From: Ziziphus jujuba
Lineage: Eukaryota; Streptophyta; Magnoliopsida; Rosales; Rhamnaceae
NCBI RefSeq assembly: GCF_031755915.1
Contig: NC_083383.1
Coordinates: 18,713,001 to 18,777,000, forward strand
Length of the DNA: 64,000 bases
Direction: 5' to 3'
The position numbers and the translations under genes were made by a program. The notes under the pieces are model-generated. The model was given only the letters and a program-made list of their open reading frames with translations, had not been told where the DNA came from and searched no databases. Positions 10,849 through 22,347 of the stretch are shown here, one piece after another (position 1 is the first letter of the stretch; the number at the start of each line of letters is the position of its first letter).

Positions 10849-11985
10849 TGATATGAATCTAGGTCGACTTGCACCTAAACCTATATTATATTAGCCCGGA
10901 TTGAAATATTAAGTTCAATTTCTTATGGTCACCTCAACCCCTAATCAACCTATGACTAGAAACCTTGGTATATGGTGAATATGCCACAATAGGTGATGAA
11001 TATCCTATTGATAAGTCAAACTAAAACACTCACTCTCTAATGGTGTTTTAGGTGTTCAAAGGGAATAAAGAGAATTCTATCTCACAAATAAATTTCTGAA
11101 TAATATTAAAGGTAATTTCTCATTAAAAATAAGCCTTTAAATAGGCTTTGAAAGAACAAAATAAAAAACCTAAAACAATTAGGAAATTTCTGCCAACATA
11201 GAATCAAATTAGCAAATTGCCTAATTTCACACCCTTTCCTAATCTAATTTTGATTAATTGATTCTTTTATTTTGAATTAGAAATTAATTAATTTACAAAT
11301 GAAATAATAAAATAATAAATTTCCTAAGCTAATTTTCCCAGCAAAATAATAAAACAAAAAACAAAATAAAGGCTAGTTTCCTAAAATAAAAAGTCAAAAT
11401 TAAATTAGAAAGCTAGTTGACTAGTTTGACTACTAAGCTAACTTTAACTAATTTCCAGCTTGTAAAGCCTCCAAATCTGATCCAATGAGCCATGTAGGAT
11501 GCCAAATAGGATTAATGATGATTCCCACATGTTTCCCTTGATTGGAACAAAGAGAAAATGCCAAGTCAGCAAAATACAGTAAAGTCAACGACAAAAACAT
11601 TAATTTCGGCCAAAAACTCCTCCTCCGTGTGAATTCCTTCTTTGATTGCTTTTATTTCTACCTTGACTTGTTTCCATAAACTCTTAGTGATATCAATGGA
11701 GTTCAAAAAGTGTTGAACCCATTCTATGTTACCCAGAGTCCATAGTTACCCTAAAAGAGCTACCCGGGTTCATATCAGCCTCCACCACTTAGATGCTTAA
11801 AACTGGTTTTGAATCTATGGATATTGATAAGCCCTTTTGAGAATTTATAACTCCCTATATGAATCCAGCCAGATTGTCTTTAAATCTCTTAGCTTGTGCT
11901 CTAGTGATTGGTCTGGTCTTCATATGTATTGGATTAGCACCTCAGCTAGGTAGTCGGTTGTGCAGGCACGGGTGGATTCTCATCA
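10849..11985 (-). repeat. 5' LTR of gypsy copy B
   Basis: A full-length LTR (1,137 bp) in reverse orientation. Its CA end is at 10849-10850 next to the primer site, and its start ('ggattctcatca' on the plus strand) ends at 11985. Internal landmarks (TATA-like 'tatttaaa', 'cacaataggtgat', 'ctaatataatat') match the other LTRs. Immediately to the right the protease of copy C begins mid-frame. Confidence 0.88.
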
Positions 11986-12822
11986 AAATTCAAACAGAGA
12001 ACATCTTCCACACTCATTATGAAATCCAAGGTAAGGTTTGTACTATGATAATTGATAGTGGGAGTTGTGCAAATGAAATTAGTAATGTTGTGGTAGAAAA
12101 ATTAGGCTTAGCAACAATTAAACACCCTAACCATATAGATTACAATGGCTTAATGGTAGTGGTGAAATGAAGTAAACAAACAAGCCAAAGTAAAATTCAA
12201 CATTGATAAATATGTGATTTTTGTTTTATGTGATGTTGTACCTATGCATGCCGGACATATTTTATAAGGTAGACCATGAAAATTTGATAAAGATACTATA
12301 CATTATGGTCAAGAGAATGCTATTGTTTTTAGATTTAAAGGTAAAAAGGTCAAGCTGGAACCATTGACTTTCAAGGAGATATTTAGAGACCAACTTCAAA
12401 TACAACAAAGGAGGGAGGTCAAAAAGCTCAAAGAAAGAACTAGTGTGGCACCTACGGCTCCAACTCCTATCCAAGGGGGGAAGACCGATCAAGACCAACC
12501 AGATAAGTGTTCTAAACTCAAACTTAGGGGGAAAGAAAGAGAGAAAGTGGAGAGGGTGAAAAAGGATGAAAAAGCTGAGAGTAGAAAACAATTGGATAAA
12601 GCCGACAATGAGACTAAAGGTGAGATGGCTGAGAGAGAGAAAGAAAAAGAAAATAAAGAGAAGAAAAATCAAAACTATTATCTTAGCTTGAGTGAAGCTA
12701 AAAAGCCATTTTTGAGTGATAAACCACTGTTGGTCATGATTGATAAAGATGTTTATTTGAATGATCAAGTTCACCCCGAAGAACTTGAATTACCAAGTTC
12801 TATTTCTTCTCTTTTGCAGTAA
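11986..12822 (+). pseudogene. Gypsy copy C protease and K/E-rich linker
   Basis: Starts mid-gene right after the copy B LTR, so gag and the 5' LTR of copy C are absent. It encodes 'NIFHTHYEIQGKVCTMIIDS' with the active-site 'DSGSCANEIS', then frameshifts. The stretch 12364-12822 is open for 152 codons: 'FKEIFRDQLQIQQRREVKKL', a long lysine/glutamate-rich linker, then 'KKPFLSDKPLLVMIDKDVYL'. The linker joins protease to RT in this family and is predicted to be disordered and coiled. Confidence 0.8.
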
Positions 12823-13510
12823 TTTAATGATATCTTTCCAGATTAAATTCCTCATGGTTTACCACCTATCCAAAGGATTTAACATCAATTTGATTTTGTT
12901 CCAGGAGCTGCAATTCTTAATAGACCTACATATAGGAATAATCATGAGGAGACAAAGTAGCTACAATGGCAGGTAAGTGAGTTATTAGATGAAGGTTATA
13001 TTCGTGAGAGCATGAGTCCATGTGCTGCTCATGTATTGTTAGTACCTAAGAAAGATGGTCCATGAAGTATGTGTGTGGATTGTAGGGCCATAATTAATAT
13101 AAACTACCAATTCTTAGGTTAGATAATATGCTAGATGAATTACATGGTGCATGCATGTTTACTAAAATTGATCTTAGGAGTGGGTATCATCAAACTAGGT
13201 TGAAAGAGGGAGATGAATGGAAAACTGCATGTAAAACTAAGTATGGATTTTATGAGTAGTTAGCAATGCCTTTTGGATTAACTAATGCACCTAGCACTTT
13301 CATGAGATTAATGAACTATGTTATGTGTCCATTCATTGGAAAATTTGTGGTTGTTAATTTTGATGATATTCTTGTATATAGCAGGCATTTAGATAGGGAT
13401 GTAGAACATCTTAGGTTAGTTTTAGGAGTACTTAAAAAGGAAAGATTATTTGCTATCCTTAAAAAATGTGATTTTTCTAAAGACGAAATTGTTTTTCTAG
13501 GATTTATTGT
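12823..13510 (+). pseudogene. Gypsy copy C reverse transcriptase
   Basis: RT motifs in order with several breaks: '[20 protein letters not shown]' near 13000-13060, '[14 protein letters not shown]' near 13160-13205, then an open frame from 13266 with 'MPFGLTNAPSTFMRLMNYVM', 'FVVVNFDDILVYSRHLD' and 'LFAILKKCDFSKDEIVFLGF'. In the catalytic box the tyrosine of Y-x-D-D is replaced by asparagine (NFDD), so even an intact frame would probably be impaired. At about 13510 the frame jumps directly to the integrase C-terminus. Confidence 0.85.
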
Positions 13511-13661
13511 GATAGTGTTTGACCCAAGAGATTGGGTTTAGTTGCATTTAAGAAATGAGAGGTTTCCCGAACAAAGAAAGTCCAAGCTTACGCCGCATGG
13601 GAATGAACCTTTTCAAGGTTTTGATCAAATTAACAAGCTTGATTTTAATTTAAGGTCAAAT
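13511..13661 (+). pseudogene. Gypsy copy C integrase C-terminal remnant
   Basis: After the RT end ('VFLGFIV') the frame reads 'VFDPRDWV', a stop, then 'LHLRNERFPEQRKSKLTPHG', which belongs to the C-terminal part of gypsy integrase. RNase H and the integrase catalytic core are missing. The junction bases 'gatagtgtttgac' are also found at the corresponding place in copy B (7428-7440, minus strand). Confidence 0.78.
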
Positions 13662-13681
13662 TCTTTTCAAGAGGAGAGGAA
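13662..13681 (+). other. Polypurine tract of gypsy copy C
   Basis: 'tttcaagaggagaggaa' ends directly at the first base of the following LTR (TGATAAAAATC at 13682). It corresponds to the copy B tract. Confidence 0.78.
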
Positions 13682-14811
13682 TGATAAAAATCTTCTAACC
13701 CCGTAAAACCAACTACCTGTTGGGGTGCTAATACAATACAAATGAAGACCAGGCCAATCACTAGAGCACAAGCCAAGAGATTTAAAGACAACCTGGCTGG
13801 ATTCATATAGAGAGCTATCAATTCCCAAAAAGGTTTAACGATATCTGAAGACACAAGACCCATTTTATCCATCCAGGTGGTGAAGGATGATATAGACCTA
13901 GGTAGCTGTTTTAGTGCATTTTTGGACTCCAAGCAGCAAGGAATGGGTTCAACACTTTTTGAACTCAATTGATATCACAAATAGTTCATTGAAACAAGTC
14001 AATACAAAAGCAAAACCAATCAAAGAAGGAATTTGCGCATTGGAGGAGTTTTTGGCCAAAATTACCGTTTTTGTTGCTGCCTTTGCTGTATTTTGTTGAT
14101 TTGACATTTTCTCTTTGTTCCAATCAAGGACAATGTGTGGGAATCATCATTAATCCTATATGGCATTCTACATGGCACATTGGATCAGATTTGGAGCCTT
14201 TACAAGCTGGAAATTGGTCAAAGTTAACTTAATAGTCAAACTAGTCAACTAGTTTCCTAATTTGATTTTAACTTTTTGTTTTAGGAAACTAGCTTTTATT
14301 TTAATTTTATTTAATTATTTTTCTGGACAGATTAACTTAGGAAAGTTAATATTTTATTATTTCAATTGTAAATTAAAATTCCTAATTCAAAATAAAAGAA
14401 TTAATTAATCAAAATTAGATTAGGAAAGGAATGGAATTTTCGGCCACATCAGGAATGTGTCAATGTATGGCCGTTTTGTCTTAGTTTTTAGGGTTTTTAT
14501 TTTATTATTTCAAGCCTATTTAAAGGCATATTTTTAATGAAACATCAACTTACATATTATTCAGAAAATTATTTGTGAGAAAAAATTCTCTTTGTTCTCT
14601 TTGAACACCTAAAACATCATTAAAGAGTGAGTGTTTTAGTTTGACTTATCAATAAGACATTCATCACATATTGTGGGGTCTTCATCATATACTAAGATTT
14701 CTAGTCATAGGTTGATTAGGGGTTGAGGTCACCATAAGAACTTGAACTTAATTTTTCGATTCAGGCTAATATAATACGGGTTTAGGCGCGAGTTGACCTA
14801 GATGCGTATCA
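13682..14811 (+). repeat. 3' LTR of gypsy copy C
   Basis: A full-length LTR (1,130 bp), from TGATAAAAATC to 'gatgcgtatca' at 14811, with the family landmarks throughout. The copia RT reading frame of the next element is cut exactly at 14811/14812, so copy C or its LTR inserted into that element. Confidence 0.88.
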
Positions 14812-15800
14812 ATAATGCCCCGACAATGCTATGAAATTATGTTTCATTTACAAGTTTACGGTCATTAGTTGATTTAGGAGGCTTAAGAGCAATGAGAGTG
14901 GATGGAGATGATGAGTGCTCCATATTTGTGTGTGTGAGAAAATCATTGGAGTACTTAGTTTGAAAGAGTAAAATTCCACCAAAGAAATATTTAACTTCAA
15001 TACAGAGGAAGTAAGGAAGAGGTCCTAAATCCTTGAGAGCATACTCATTACTAAGCTTATGAATCAGAGTTTCAAGAAGTAAGGGATTATTTCCTATAAG
15101 AATTATATCATCAACATAAATAAGGAACAAAATAACTTTCTGATTAACTCTAGATAAATAAAGCAGGGTCAGCTTGACTACAAAAGAAACCAAAAGTGAA
15201 TAAGCATTGAGATAAGCTCTCAAACCAAGCCCAAAATGCTTGTTTTAGACCATAAAGAGATTTAAGTAACAAACATACACGATTAGAGAGAGTTGGATTG
15301 ACAAAACCTAGGGGTTGTTCCATATAGACGGTTTCATTGAGATGTCTACAAAGAAACTCATTTTTAACATCAAGTTGTTTGATAAACCAATGTAAAATGA
15401 CAAGGAAGAGGATAAGCTATATAGTATAGTTGTTAGTTTTATGAGAGGGCTAAAAGTTTCACCACAATCAAGACCTGGACCTTGGGTAAATCCTTTAGCT
15501 ACGAAGCAAGCTTTATAGCAATCAATGGAACCATCTTCTTTGTATTTGATTCAGTACACCCACTTCAAGCTAACTATATTTGTATGTCGAGGATGTGGTA
15601 CGAAGCTCAATGTTGATTTTGATTAAGAGCAGATAATTCTTCTTCCATAGTAGATTTCCAGTGTGGAGATTTCAAAGCCATCGTTAATGTTTTAAGCTCT
15701 TGAGTTCTATAATCTTGGATTATAGTGAGGGTAGTGTTTAGAGGAGTTATGTTTTTGCATACATAGTCGCCAAATAAGTAGGTGGCCTCTTGGTACAAGA
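14812..15800 (-). pseudogene. Ty1/copia element F: reverse transcriptase
   Basis: Minus-strand RT of a Ty1/copia polyprotein. Near 15600-15800 it has 'LKSPHWKSTMEEELSALNQN', the usual start of copia RT. At 14837-15223 it has 'VILFLIYVDDIILIGNN' with the catalytic YVDD, 'YALKDLGPLPYFL' and 'GGILLFQTKYSNDFL'. The frame then ends in 'FHSIVGAL' right at the gypsy LTR, so RNase H and the 3' LTR are cut off. Several stops and frameshifts between 15223 and 15607 make it non-functional. Confidence 0.85.
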
Positions 15801-17110
15801 TGGTCAAGAGGTGCTTCTGTAATGATTGAGTGGCACTGGATTGTCTTGGTGGTGGTGAAGTGGATTAATTAAACTCTCTTGGTGCATATCGGGATAATTG
15901 TCATCCAATGAGATAGGATTGGTAATATTGATGTTTTCTAATGTGGGTTCAAAAGCTTGTGTCACATGTCTATTTGTTAGAATGTCCTCGTGGTGAGTAA
16001 TAAGATTAAATATTACCCTTGTCCTGGTCATGGAAACAATCATAAAAGTGTGTTTGTGGGGTGGTGCTGTGGTGTAAGATAATATCATCTTCGAATTACC
16101 AGAGCTACTTGGATGGGATAAAGATTCAAGTGATTTAGTATGACACTCCTTTTGATTTGGACAAGTAGTAACTCCAACATGCCTAGAGATATAAACCCTA
16201 TGAGTCGTAGGATCTATACATCTATAACCTTTGTGATTTGGACTATATCCTAGAAAAACACATGGAAAAAGAAATTTTGAAAATTTATTTTGATTTGAAT
16301 GTCTTAAATAAGGAAAACACTTACAACCCAAAACTTTTAAACCATTGTAGTTTGGGTATCTTTTATATAATTTGAAATATGGAATTTCCATGTGAAGAGA
16401 TGAAGAGAGAAGTCTATTAATTAAAAAATTAGCAATAAGAAAAGCATCAACCCAAAATTTAAGTTGGAGGTTGGCATGAAACATCATAGTGAGCCCATTC
16501 CCTATGATATATCGATACTTTCTTTCAGCAACTCCATATTTCTTTGATGTACCTGGACATGATAACTAATTAACTATTCCACATTGAGCAATATGATTAG
16601 TAAAAGAATTTGACGGAAATTCATCACCACCATCACTTTGAAATTTTTTTATTTTTCTATTAAATTGGTTTTCTACTAATTTTTGAAATTTAAAAAAGTT
16701 TTCACAAAAATTGGATTTATGCTTAAGAGGGTACAACTAAGTGTATCGTGTACAATCATCAACAAAAATAACATAATAATGAAAATTTTACAAAAAGTAA
16801 ATGGGGGCAAGCCCCTAAATATCACAATGGATTTTATCTAAAGGAAATTGACAATTTTTATTAGTATCATAAAAAGATAGTTTGCATCTTCTACCTAATT
16901 AACAGTTAGTACAAACTAAGTTTTTATTAAGCCAATTAGAAATGCTAATGACGTTTTTCTTCTCAAGAGTTTGTAAAAGTTTTGAATGGAGATGGCCTAT
17001 TCTTTGATGCCAAAGATATGAGGATACTGATGATGACTTGAAGGCAGCAAAAGCTTCTGCTTGTGTTTCTCCAAGGGCATATAATTGTCCTTTTCTACAC
17101 AACTTTGCTA
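15801..17110 (-). pseudogene. Ty1/copia element F: integrase and gag-pre-integrase
   Basis: The minus strand carries 'SYLWHQRIGHLHSKLLQTLE' at 16899-17102, the zinc-binding gag-pre-integrase region. A stop-ridden integrase core follows around 16500-16890. Next, 15804-16487 has 'NLQLKFWVDAFLIANFLINR', 'LGCKCFPYLRHSNQNKFSKF' and 'VFLGYSPNHKGYRCIDPTTH', typical of the C-terminal copia integrase. The integrase would insert the cDNA into the genome; this copy cannot encode a complete one. Confidence 0.85.
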
Positions 17111-18447
17111 GAATCTGATGATTTTGGTCTTTTATTATAAAACCATTAGCATCAAATTACAAAATACAAGCATTATCATGTGTTAATTAACTGACAGATA
17201 ATAATTTTTTCTTTAATTTAGGAACAATAAACACATCTTTTAGTTTTAGATTACCATCATATGTTTTTAGATGTGCATCACCCATGTATGAGATAAGTAC
17301 ATTTGATCCATTCCAGCATCAACACCATCTTTGCCATTGTAAGAATGTGCAAAATTAGCTTACCAATATCACTGCTCATATATGTGGTGGCTTTGGAATC
17401 AACATAGAAGTTTGGGTCGTTGCCATTTTGAGTGGTAAAAGTAACAAAGGCCTAAGGTATGTTTTCTTCTTGATAGATATAGTCAAATTTCTGATAACAT
17501 TTCAGTGCAGTGTGATTAGCTAATCCACATATTTGACATTGTACGTGTCTAGAATTTTCCTGAAGAGTTTCTTATCTTTTGCCTTTTGAGCTTTGCCAAT
17601 TTCTATTGCCTTGTGAGCTTTGAAAGCTTAGCCAATTTCTATTGCTTAGGGAGCCTTGCCAATTTTTATTGGTGTTGTTGTTTGCTTGTGTTCCTAAGTT
17701 TTGAAAAAAGTTTGGACTACTATACCAACAAGCTAGAGCAAAGCCTTATCCCCGAGAGTTGAAATAACTCCCTTTGTTGTTTCTGCCATGTCCTCACTGG
17801 CCATAAAAGGCTTGGGCATGATTAACCTGTTTCTTCTCCTCAATTTGTGATACTAATATTTGTCTGTGGTTCTGTAAAGATAAGACAATTTGATTAAAAG
17901 AAGGATAAGGTGGTTTAGAAAGCATTGCTACCCAAAAATCTTGATATTTAGCTCCTAAACCCACAAGTAAGTTGGAATACCTTTTCTGTATCTGATATTA
18001 GCTTGTTTATGGCAACTAAATTGTCACAAATTCTTTTGAATATTCATTTTTGGAGAGAGCATCCTTGTTTAAGGTAAGAATCCCTTAAAAGTGCCTCCTT
18101 TTCGATAGTGTTTGGAAGCAGTTGTTCTTCTAGACTTAACCGGATTTGTTTTACTGTATTTTCTCCCTTAATCATTGTGAATGTCTTTATGGTCATCATC
18201 CCCAGAAGCCATGTTACAAGCAATCTATCATTGTCTATCCATGCTTCATGAAAAGGATTCTACACTTTTTTGCCATCTTTTAAGATCTCTTCTGCAGGTT
18301 TTTCATGTGTAAGATGATGAGTTATCCTAAGACTTCTAATCAAGGGCAAGACCTGTAATTTCTAAAATAGTATGTCAGAAAAGTTTAACTTGATAGATAA
18401 AAGACTAGCACATTGATGGAAAGACTGTATTGTGAGTTTCGATTCAT
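17111..18447 (-). pseudogene. Ty1/copia element F: gag and protease region
   Basis: A degraded minus-strand frame starting at a plausible ATG (18447, 'MNRNSQYSLSIN'). A CCHC knuckle 'CQICGLANHTALKCYQ' lies at about 17490-17540, followed by a degenerate protease region around 17330-17430. A repeated N/S/Q-rich segment occupies 17580-17720. Many stops. Order on the minus strand is gag, knuckle, protease, integrase, RT, the Ty1/copia order. Confidence 0.75.
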
Positions 18448-18479
18448 CACGATATTCATTTATGAGGCATTAGAGGATA

Positions 18480-18491
18480 GCTTTGATACCA
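18480..18491 (-). other. Primer-binding site of copia element F
   Basis: The minus strand reads TGGTATCAAAGC, one base different from the tRNA-Met primer-site consensus. It lies three bases from the putative LTR end at 18495. Confidence 0.8.
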
Positions 18492-18494
18492 TAA

Positions 18495-18700
18495 TGAATT
18501 CTATTAGAAAGCAATGAAGTGAAGAAAATAAAAATATTAAAATTTCCTATTCCTCTTTCTTGACTAAGCAAGATATTTAGCCAAGAATATTTATACATGT
18601 GTAATGGTTTTGTAAGGAAAGAAAAACAACAGAAAAATAAGTCCAATTCCTATCATTTTTCTTTACATAAATATAAATAAAGAGAATCCTTTGGATGTGC
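18495..18700 (-). repeat. 5' LTR of copia element F (right edge approximate)
   Basis: The sequence right of the primer site begins 'tgaattctattagaaag', so the LTR would end in CA on the minus strand. It contains a 'tataaatattc' promoter-like box on the minus strand around 18585. The partner LTR is not in the window, so the right edge cannot be fixed; a LINE-like coding remnant begins soon after 18700. Confidence 0.5.
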
Positions 18701-19230
18701 TGTCGGAGTGTGTTTCCATAAGTGGTTTAAACGGTTAGCCAGAATTTGAAACTTTGATTTCCTCCTTGTGCTCTCATTAGTGCAATGATATAAGGTGGGA
18801 TGATTATTGACTTAATCAGCACCTATGAGTTTAGCTTATGCTTTTGAAATGGAAATAATGGCAGTCAATTATGCTTTTAATTATGCAAAGAAGTTTTATT
18901 GCAATTTTTCTATATTTGCAATGTGATTCTACATATGTTGTTAATTTAATTTCCCACCGTTTTCTGATTGTACCTTGGCATTTACAAAGTGAATGGTCCA
19001 ACTACTTGGAATTTGTTTCCCGCATTGCTTTTCAAGTCTCTCACATCCATTGTGAAGGAAATACTATTGCAGACATTCTCTCTTAAAAGGCAGTGCATGC
19101 AACAGATTTATCATGGAGTTTTCAAGGTCAAGATTTTTGTATTAATGCTTCTTTAGATGATCATTTAGAAACTTTTAATTTGTTTAGCCAAGGTGGTGGT
19201 TGTAATGTGGATTACTTTTTCTGTCAAATC
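18701..19230 (+). pseudogene. LINE-type RNase H domain remnant
   Basis: The plus-strand frame 18835-19086 reads 'LAYAFEMEIMAVNYAFNYA', 'LYLQCDSTYVVNLI', 'VPWHLQSEWSNYLEF' and 'VSHIHCEGNTIADILS'. The pattern of an acidic 'ME', a 'CDS' strand and a C-terminal 'HIxxEGNxxAD' is that of the RNase H-like domain (RVT_3 type) found at the end of plant LINE polyproteins. A stop follows at 19084-19086, with a further readable tail. Upstream, no reverse transcriptase was recognised. It is a short dead fragment. Confidence 0.7.
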
Positions 19231-20682
19231 TTGTATTTATTTAATTTCTTTAATAGATTATCTAAACAGGTTTTGGGTTGTTGAGTGAGTGATACTAGTG
19301 ATATAGTCATCTTTTTCAGTTAATTAGTAATAGGAATGTTTAAATTTGAAAGTAATTAAATTAAGCTTTGTAATTTGCATTTTTAAAAAATTCACATAAC
19401 TTGTTTTTTAGAGATTCTCAAAATAAGATACTTATAGGAAATAATAATTTTTCTATATATTTTCTTTAAAATTTGAAAATTTGATTTCATAATACTACAA
19501 CTTTTACTCTCCAAATAACTATCCAAACACTAAAGATTAGGAACAAGCCATTTCAATTTTTTATCTCTTTTGCCTGTCCCGAAGAGACAACTATACGAGC
19601 AAGTGATGCAATTACTAGAAAGGTTTTAAAATTATTCTATCAATCTTTATTTTTTTATTTGGCTATAACTCTGAAAGAATTCAACAATTTTTGATATTAT
19701 TCTTCAATTTTTGATATTATTCTTCAATTTATGATCTTATTCTTCTTTTCCGTATCCTCGTCTGCCTCTGCACCTTTTCTCTTGCAAATTTACCTTTTTT
19801 ACTATTTTTCTTTCTACTACTACTCTCCTTCTACATTAATCTACAACCATACCTCGAAAATGAAAAAGAAATAATAATAATAATAATAATAACTATAAGT
19901 TTAGCTTGCTTTTAATTTAGATTCATAAGAAAAAATGAAAGAAAGACTAGAATATAGGGCAAATTAATTTAAAGCCCTTCGTTTTTGTCATAAATACACT
20001 AAAAACCTATCATTTACGAAAATCATCATTAATCTCCAATTACTTTTCTATATCAACCAAAATAGATCTATTTGTTAATTTTTTTATTAATTTTTAAAGT
20101 TTTTTGCACTAATGCCTTCTGAATTTTTAAAGAATTTGCAATTTATCCCTCCAGATTTAACATTTATTACTCCCTAAATTTATAGTTATTTTGCACCTAT
20201 GCCCCCAACCTTGATTCTATCCAACTTTTCATGTTAAGTGTAACATGATTTGCATGTATGCCGTTAACCCAGGGTTAGAATCAACATTTCATCATCATCT
20301 TTTTCCTCCTCTCTCATCTATCCAATCTGCAGCTTCTTCTTATTATTATTATTATTATTATTATTATTTTTCATATTAAATCAAATCTCTTCCCTATTTC
20401 CTTTGGATTTGATTGCTCCACTCAGAGGAGGAGCACGTGGATTCCGACATCTCTCTGACAGAATCATCATGAGATGGTGGCTCTAGGCTCTGCTGACGTT
20501 GGTGAGGGTCCATGTAGGAACATGGGTTAGTAAGGAAAAAGTAGGTTAATCAACATATTTGTTGTATAGGACTTGGCTGTCACATGGAAAATTGCAGCAA
20601 ATCAAGCAACACTCATGTCAAATATCGATTCAAAGTTGCCAAATTCACCCCCAAAAAAAAAATTGAAGGGAAATAAAAAAAA
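19231..20682. other. Intergenic AT-rich stretch with trinucleotide repeats
   Basis: No coding region was recognised. It holds a (TAA)n run at 19870-19890, a (TTA)n run at 20339-20369, and a short direct repeat of 'tcttcaatttttgatatta' around 19690-19730. Nothing else to report. Confidence 0.6.
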
Positions 20683-20868
20683 TTAAAAAGGGTTTCCTTT
20701 TAAACCATCCATGAACCATCTTCCATCTGAAGAAATATAAGCTTTTTCCATTGAAAGGTTAAAATCAATGAGAACCTGAACATTCTCAAGGAGAATTCTA
20801 CAAAAATAGATTTGATTGTCATCCTCCTCAACATCCACAGAAATATAGCTTTTCCTTTTCCCTTTCAA
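20683..20868 (-). pseudogene. Fragment of an ACT-domain-repeat (ACR) protein gene
   Basis: The minus-strand frame contains '[20 protein letters not shown]' followed by '[12 protein letters not shown]'. This closely resembles the ACT domain of plant ACR proteins, cytosolic or nuclear proteins thought to sense amino acids. In that family the '[15 protein letters not shown]' segment is highly conserved. Here one glycine is arginine, 'DVF' is 'DGL', and a stop comes shortly after. Only about 35 residues are recognisable and no other ACR exon is seen nearby. It is best read as a captured or duplicated gene scrap, not an expressed gene. Confidence 0.65.
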
Positions 20869-21070
20869 ACTTTTTGGCTTTTTAGCTTTTTTTTCATATT
20901 ATTTTTTCCAGTCCATTAATCCTCTTCCTTTATGCCCATTTTATTTAATTCCTTTTTTTTGTGTTTTAATCCTCTTCTATTATGCTATTGTCATCCTTTA
21001 TGCCCTTTTTTTTTCTTTTTTCTTTTTTTTTCTTTTTTCCCTAGGAATTAATATAGGTGTAAATGAATGT
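20869..21070. other. T-rich low-complexity spacer
   Basis: Polypyrimidine runs (around 20887-20900 and 21007-21050). No feature supported. Confidence 0.6.
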
Positions 21071-21148
21071 AGAATCAAGTGAAGTATAATATAATTAGGA
21101 AGCATTCATAGAATCAAGTGAAGTATAATATAATTAGGAAGCATTCAT
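21071..21148 (+). repeat. Perfect 39-bp tandem duplication
   Basis: Two identical adjacent 39-bp copies (21071-21109 and 21110-21148), each starting 'agaatcaagtgaag' and ending 'gcattcat'. They lie about 30 bp left of the copia element D boundary. Perfect identity suggests a recent slippage or repair event. Confidence 0.9.
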
Positions 21149-21316
21149 TCCTTTGGAGCTTCTGCTGAATGAAAGTCTGTTAGAGTTTGGTGTGGTTTTT
21201 GGGTTCACTTGGCTAAAAGTGTTGTACACAAGGTGTTCATCTCGTGCACAACCTTTAATCCAATTTTCAATTTAGTATTTAGGTGATTTTTGTGTTTATT
21301 TTTGGTATGGTGATAT

Positions 21317-22347
21317 TGATGCAAACCCGCCCACGCTCGCATCACCGACGACTCACTGGGGTACTGATCCGGTACGGATGAAGACTGGACCGATCACTAG
21401 GGCTCAAGCTAAGAGGTTTAAGGACAATCTTGCTGCCTTTATCCAAAAAGTAATTGATTCTCAAAAGGGCTTGTCCATACCTGAAGATAAAAGACCTGTT
21501 TTAAGTATCCAAGTGGTGGAAGTTGATACATCGGATACCCATACATCGGACATTTTATATCGGACACCCTTGCCTCGGACATCTGATCTTGGACTTCGGA
21601 CATCGGATGTAACTTAGCTCGAACAGACATCAGTTAGCTCGACCAGACATAACTTAGCTCGGACAGACATCAATTAGCTCGGCCAGACACAAGTTAGCTC
21701 GGACAGACATCAGTTAGCTCGGATAGGCCATAAGTTAGCTCGGACATCAGGCGGACATAAGTTAGCTCGGTTGAAGACATAATTCAGCCTAGATGTCAAA
21801 GTCAACTCGTTACCTAATTTGCAATTGACTTTATTTCTTTTTGGGTTTTTATTTAATTATTTTCTGGACAAATAACTTTAGGAAGGTTTTTATTTTATTG
21901 TAAATTAATTAATTCCTAATTTAATATAACGGAATTAATTAATCAAACTTAGATTAGAAAAGGAAGTATAGTTGCGGCCAACTAGGTTTCCTTATGTGTG
22001 TGGCCGGTTTTTCCTAAGGTTTTTAGGGTTTATTTTGTTTCTTTCAAAGCCTATTTAAAGGCTTATTCTTCAATAAGAATACAACTTTGATTTGATTGAG
22101 AAAATACTTGTGAGATTAATTATCTCTTTGTTCTTTGAGAACACTTAAAACACCATTAGAGAATTGGTCGTTTTAGCTTGACTTATCAATAGGTTCTCCA
22201 TCCCCTATTGTGGCGTCTACATTATACCAATGTTTCTAACCACAGGTTGGTTAGGGGTTGAGGTCCATTCCATTAGAACTTGAACTTAATTGAGATCCAG
22301 GCTAATATAATACGGGTTTAGGAGCAGGTCATCCTAGGTTCGTATCA
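21317..22347 (+). mobile_element. Ty3/gypsy solo LTR in a copia LTR, TSD GATAT
   Basis: The 1,031-bp LTR of the 1-14811 family runs from TGATGCAAACCC to 'ggttcgtatca'. It is flanked by a perfect 5-bp duplication, GATAT at 21312-21316 and 22348-22352. The copia LTR continues on both sides. Its first 300 bases (from 21318) are open to a stop at 21615-21617 and encode 'TGPITRAQAKRFKDN'. It carries a tandem ~20-bp minisatellite that the other LTRs lack. Confidence 0.94.
21613..21770 (+). repeat. ~20-bp minisatellite, about 7.5 units
   Basis: Imperfect tandem units of the form 'ttagctcggacagacatcag' fill 21613-21770. They are preceded by related 'catcggaca' motifs at 21528-21605. It lies inside the solo LTR and shows expansion private to this copy. 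Confidence 0.88.

Noticed and set aside
12262..12774. 170-codon minus-strand frame with a long hydrophobic stretch
   Set aside because: It is the antisense of the lysine/glutamate-rich gypsy linker (12364-12822 on the plus strand); AAG/GAA codons read backwards give phenylalanine and leucine.
21613..21770. Possible CRISPR-like array
   Set aside because: The units are contiguous with no unique spacers, in a plant LTR; it is a minisatellite.
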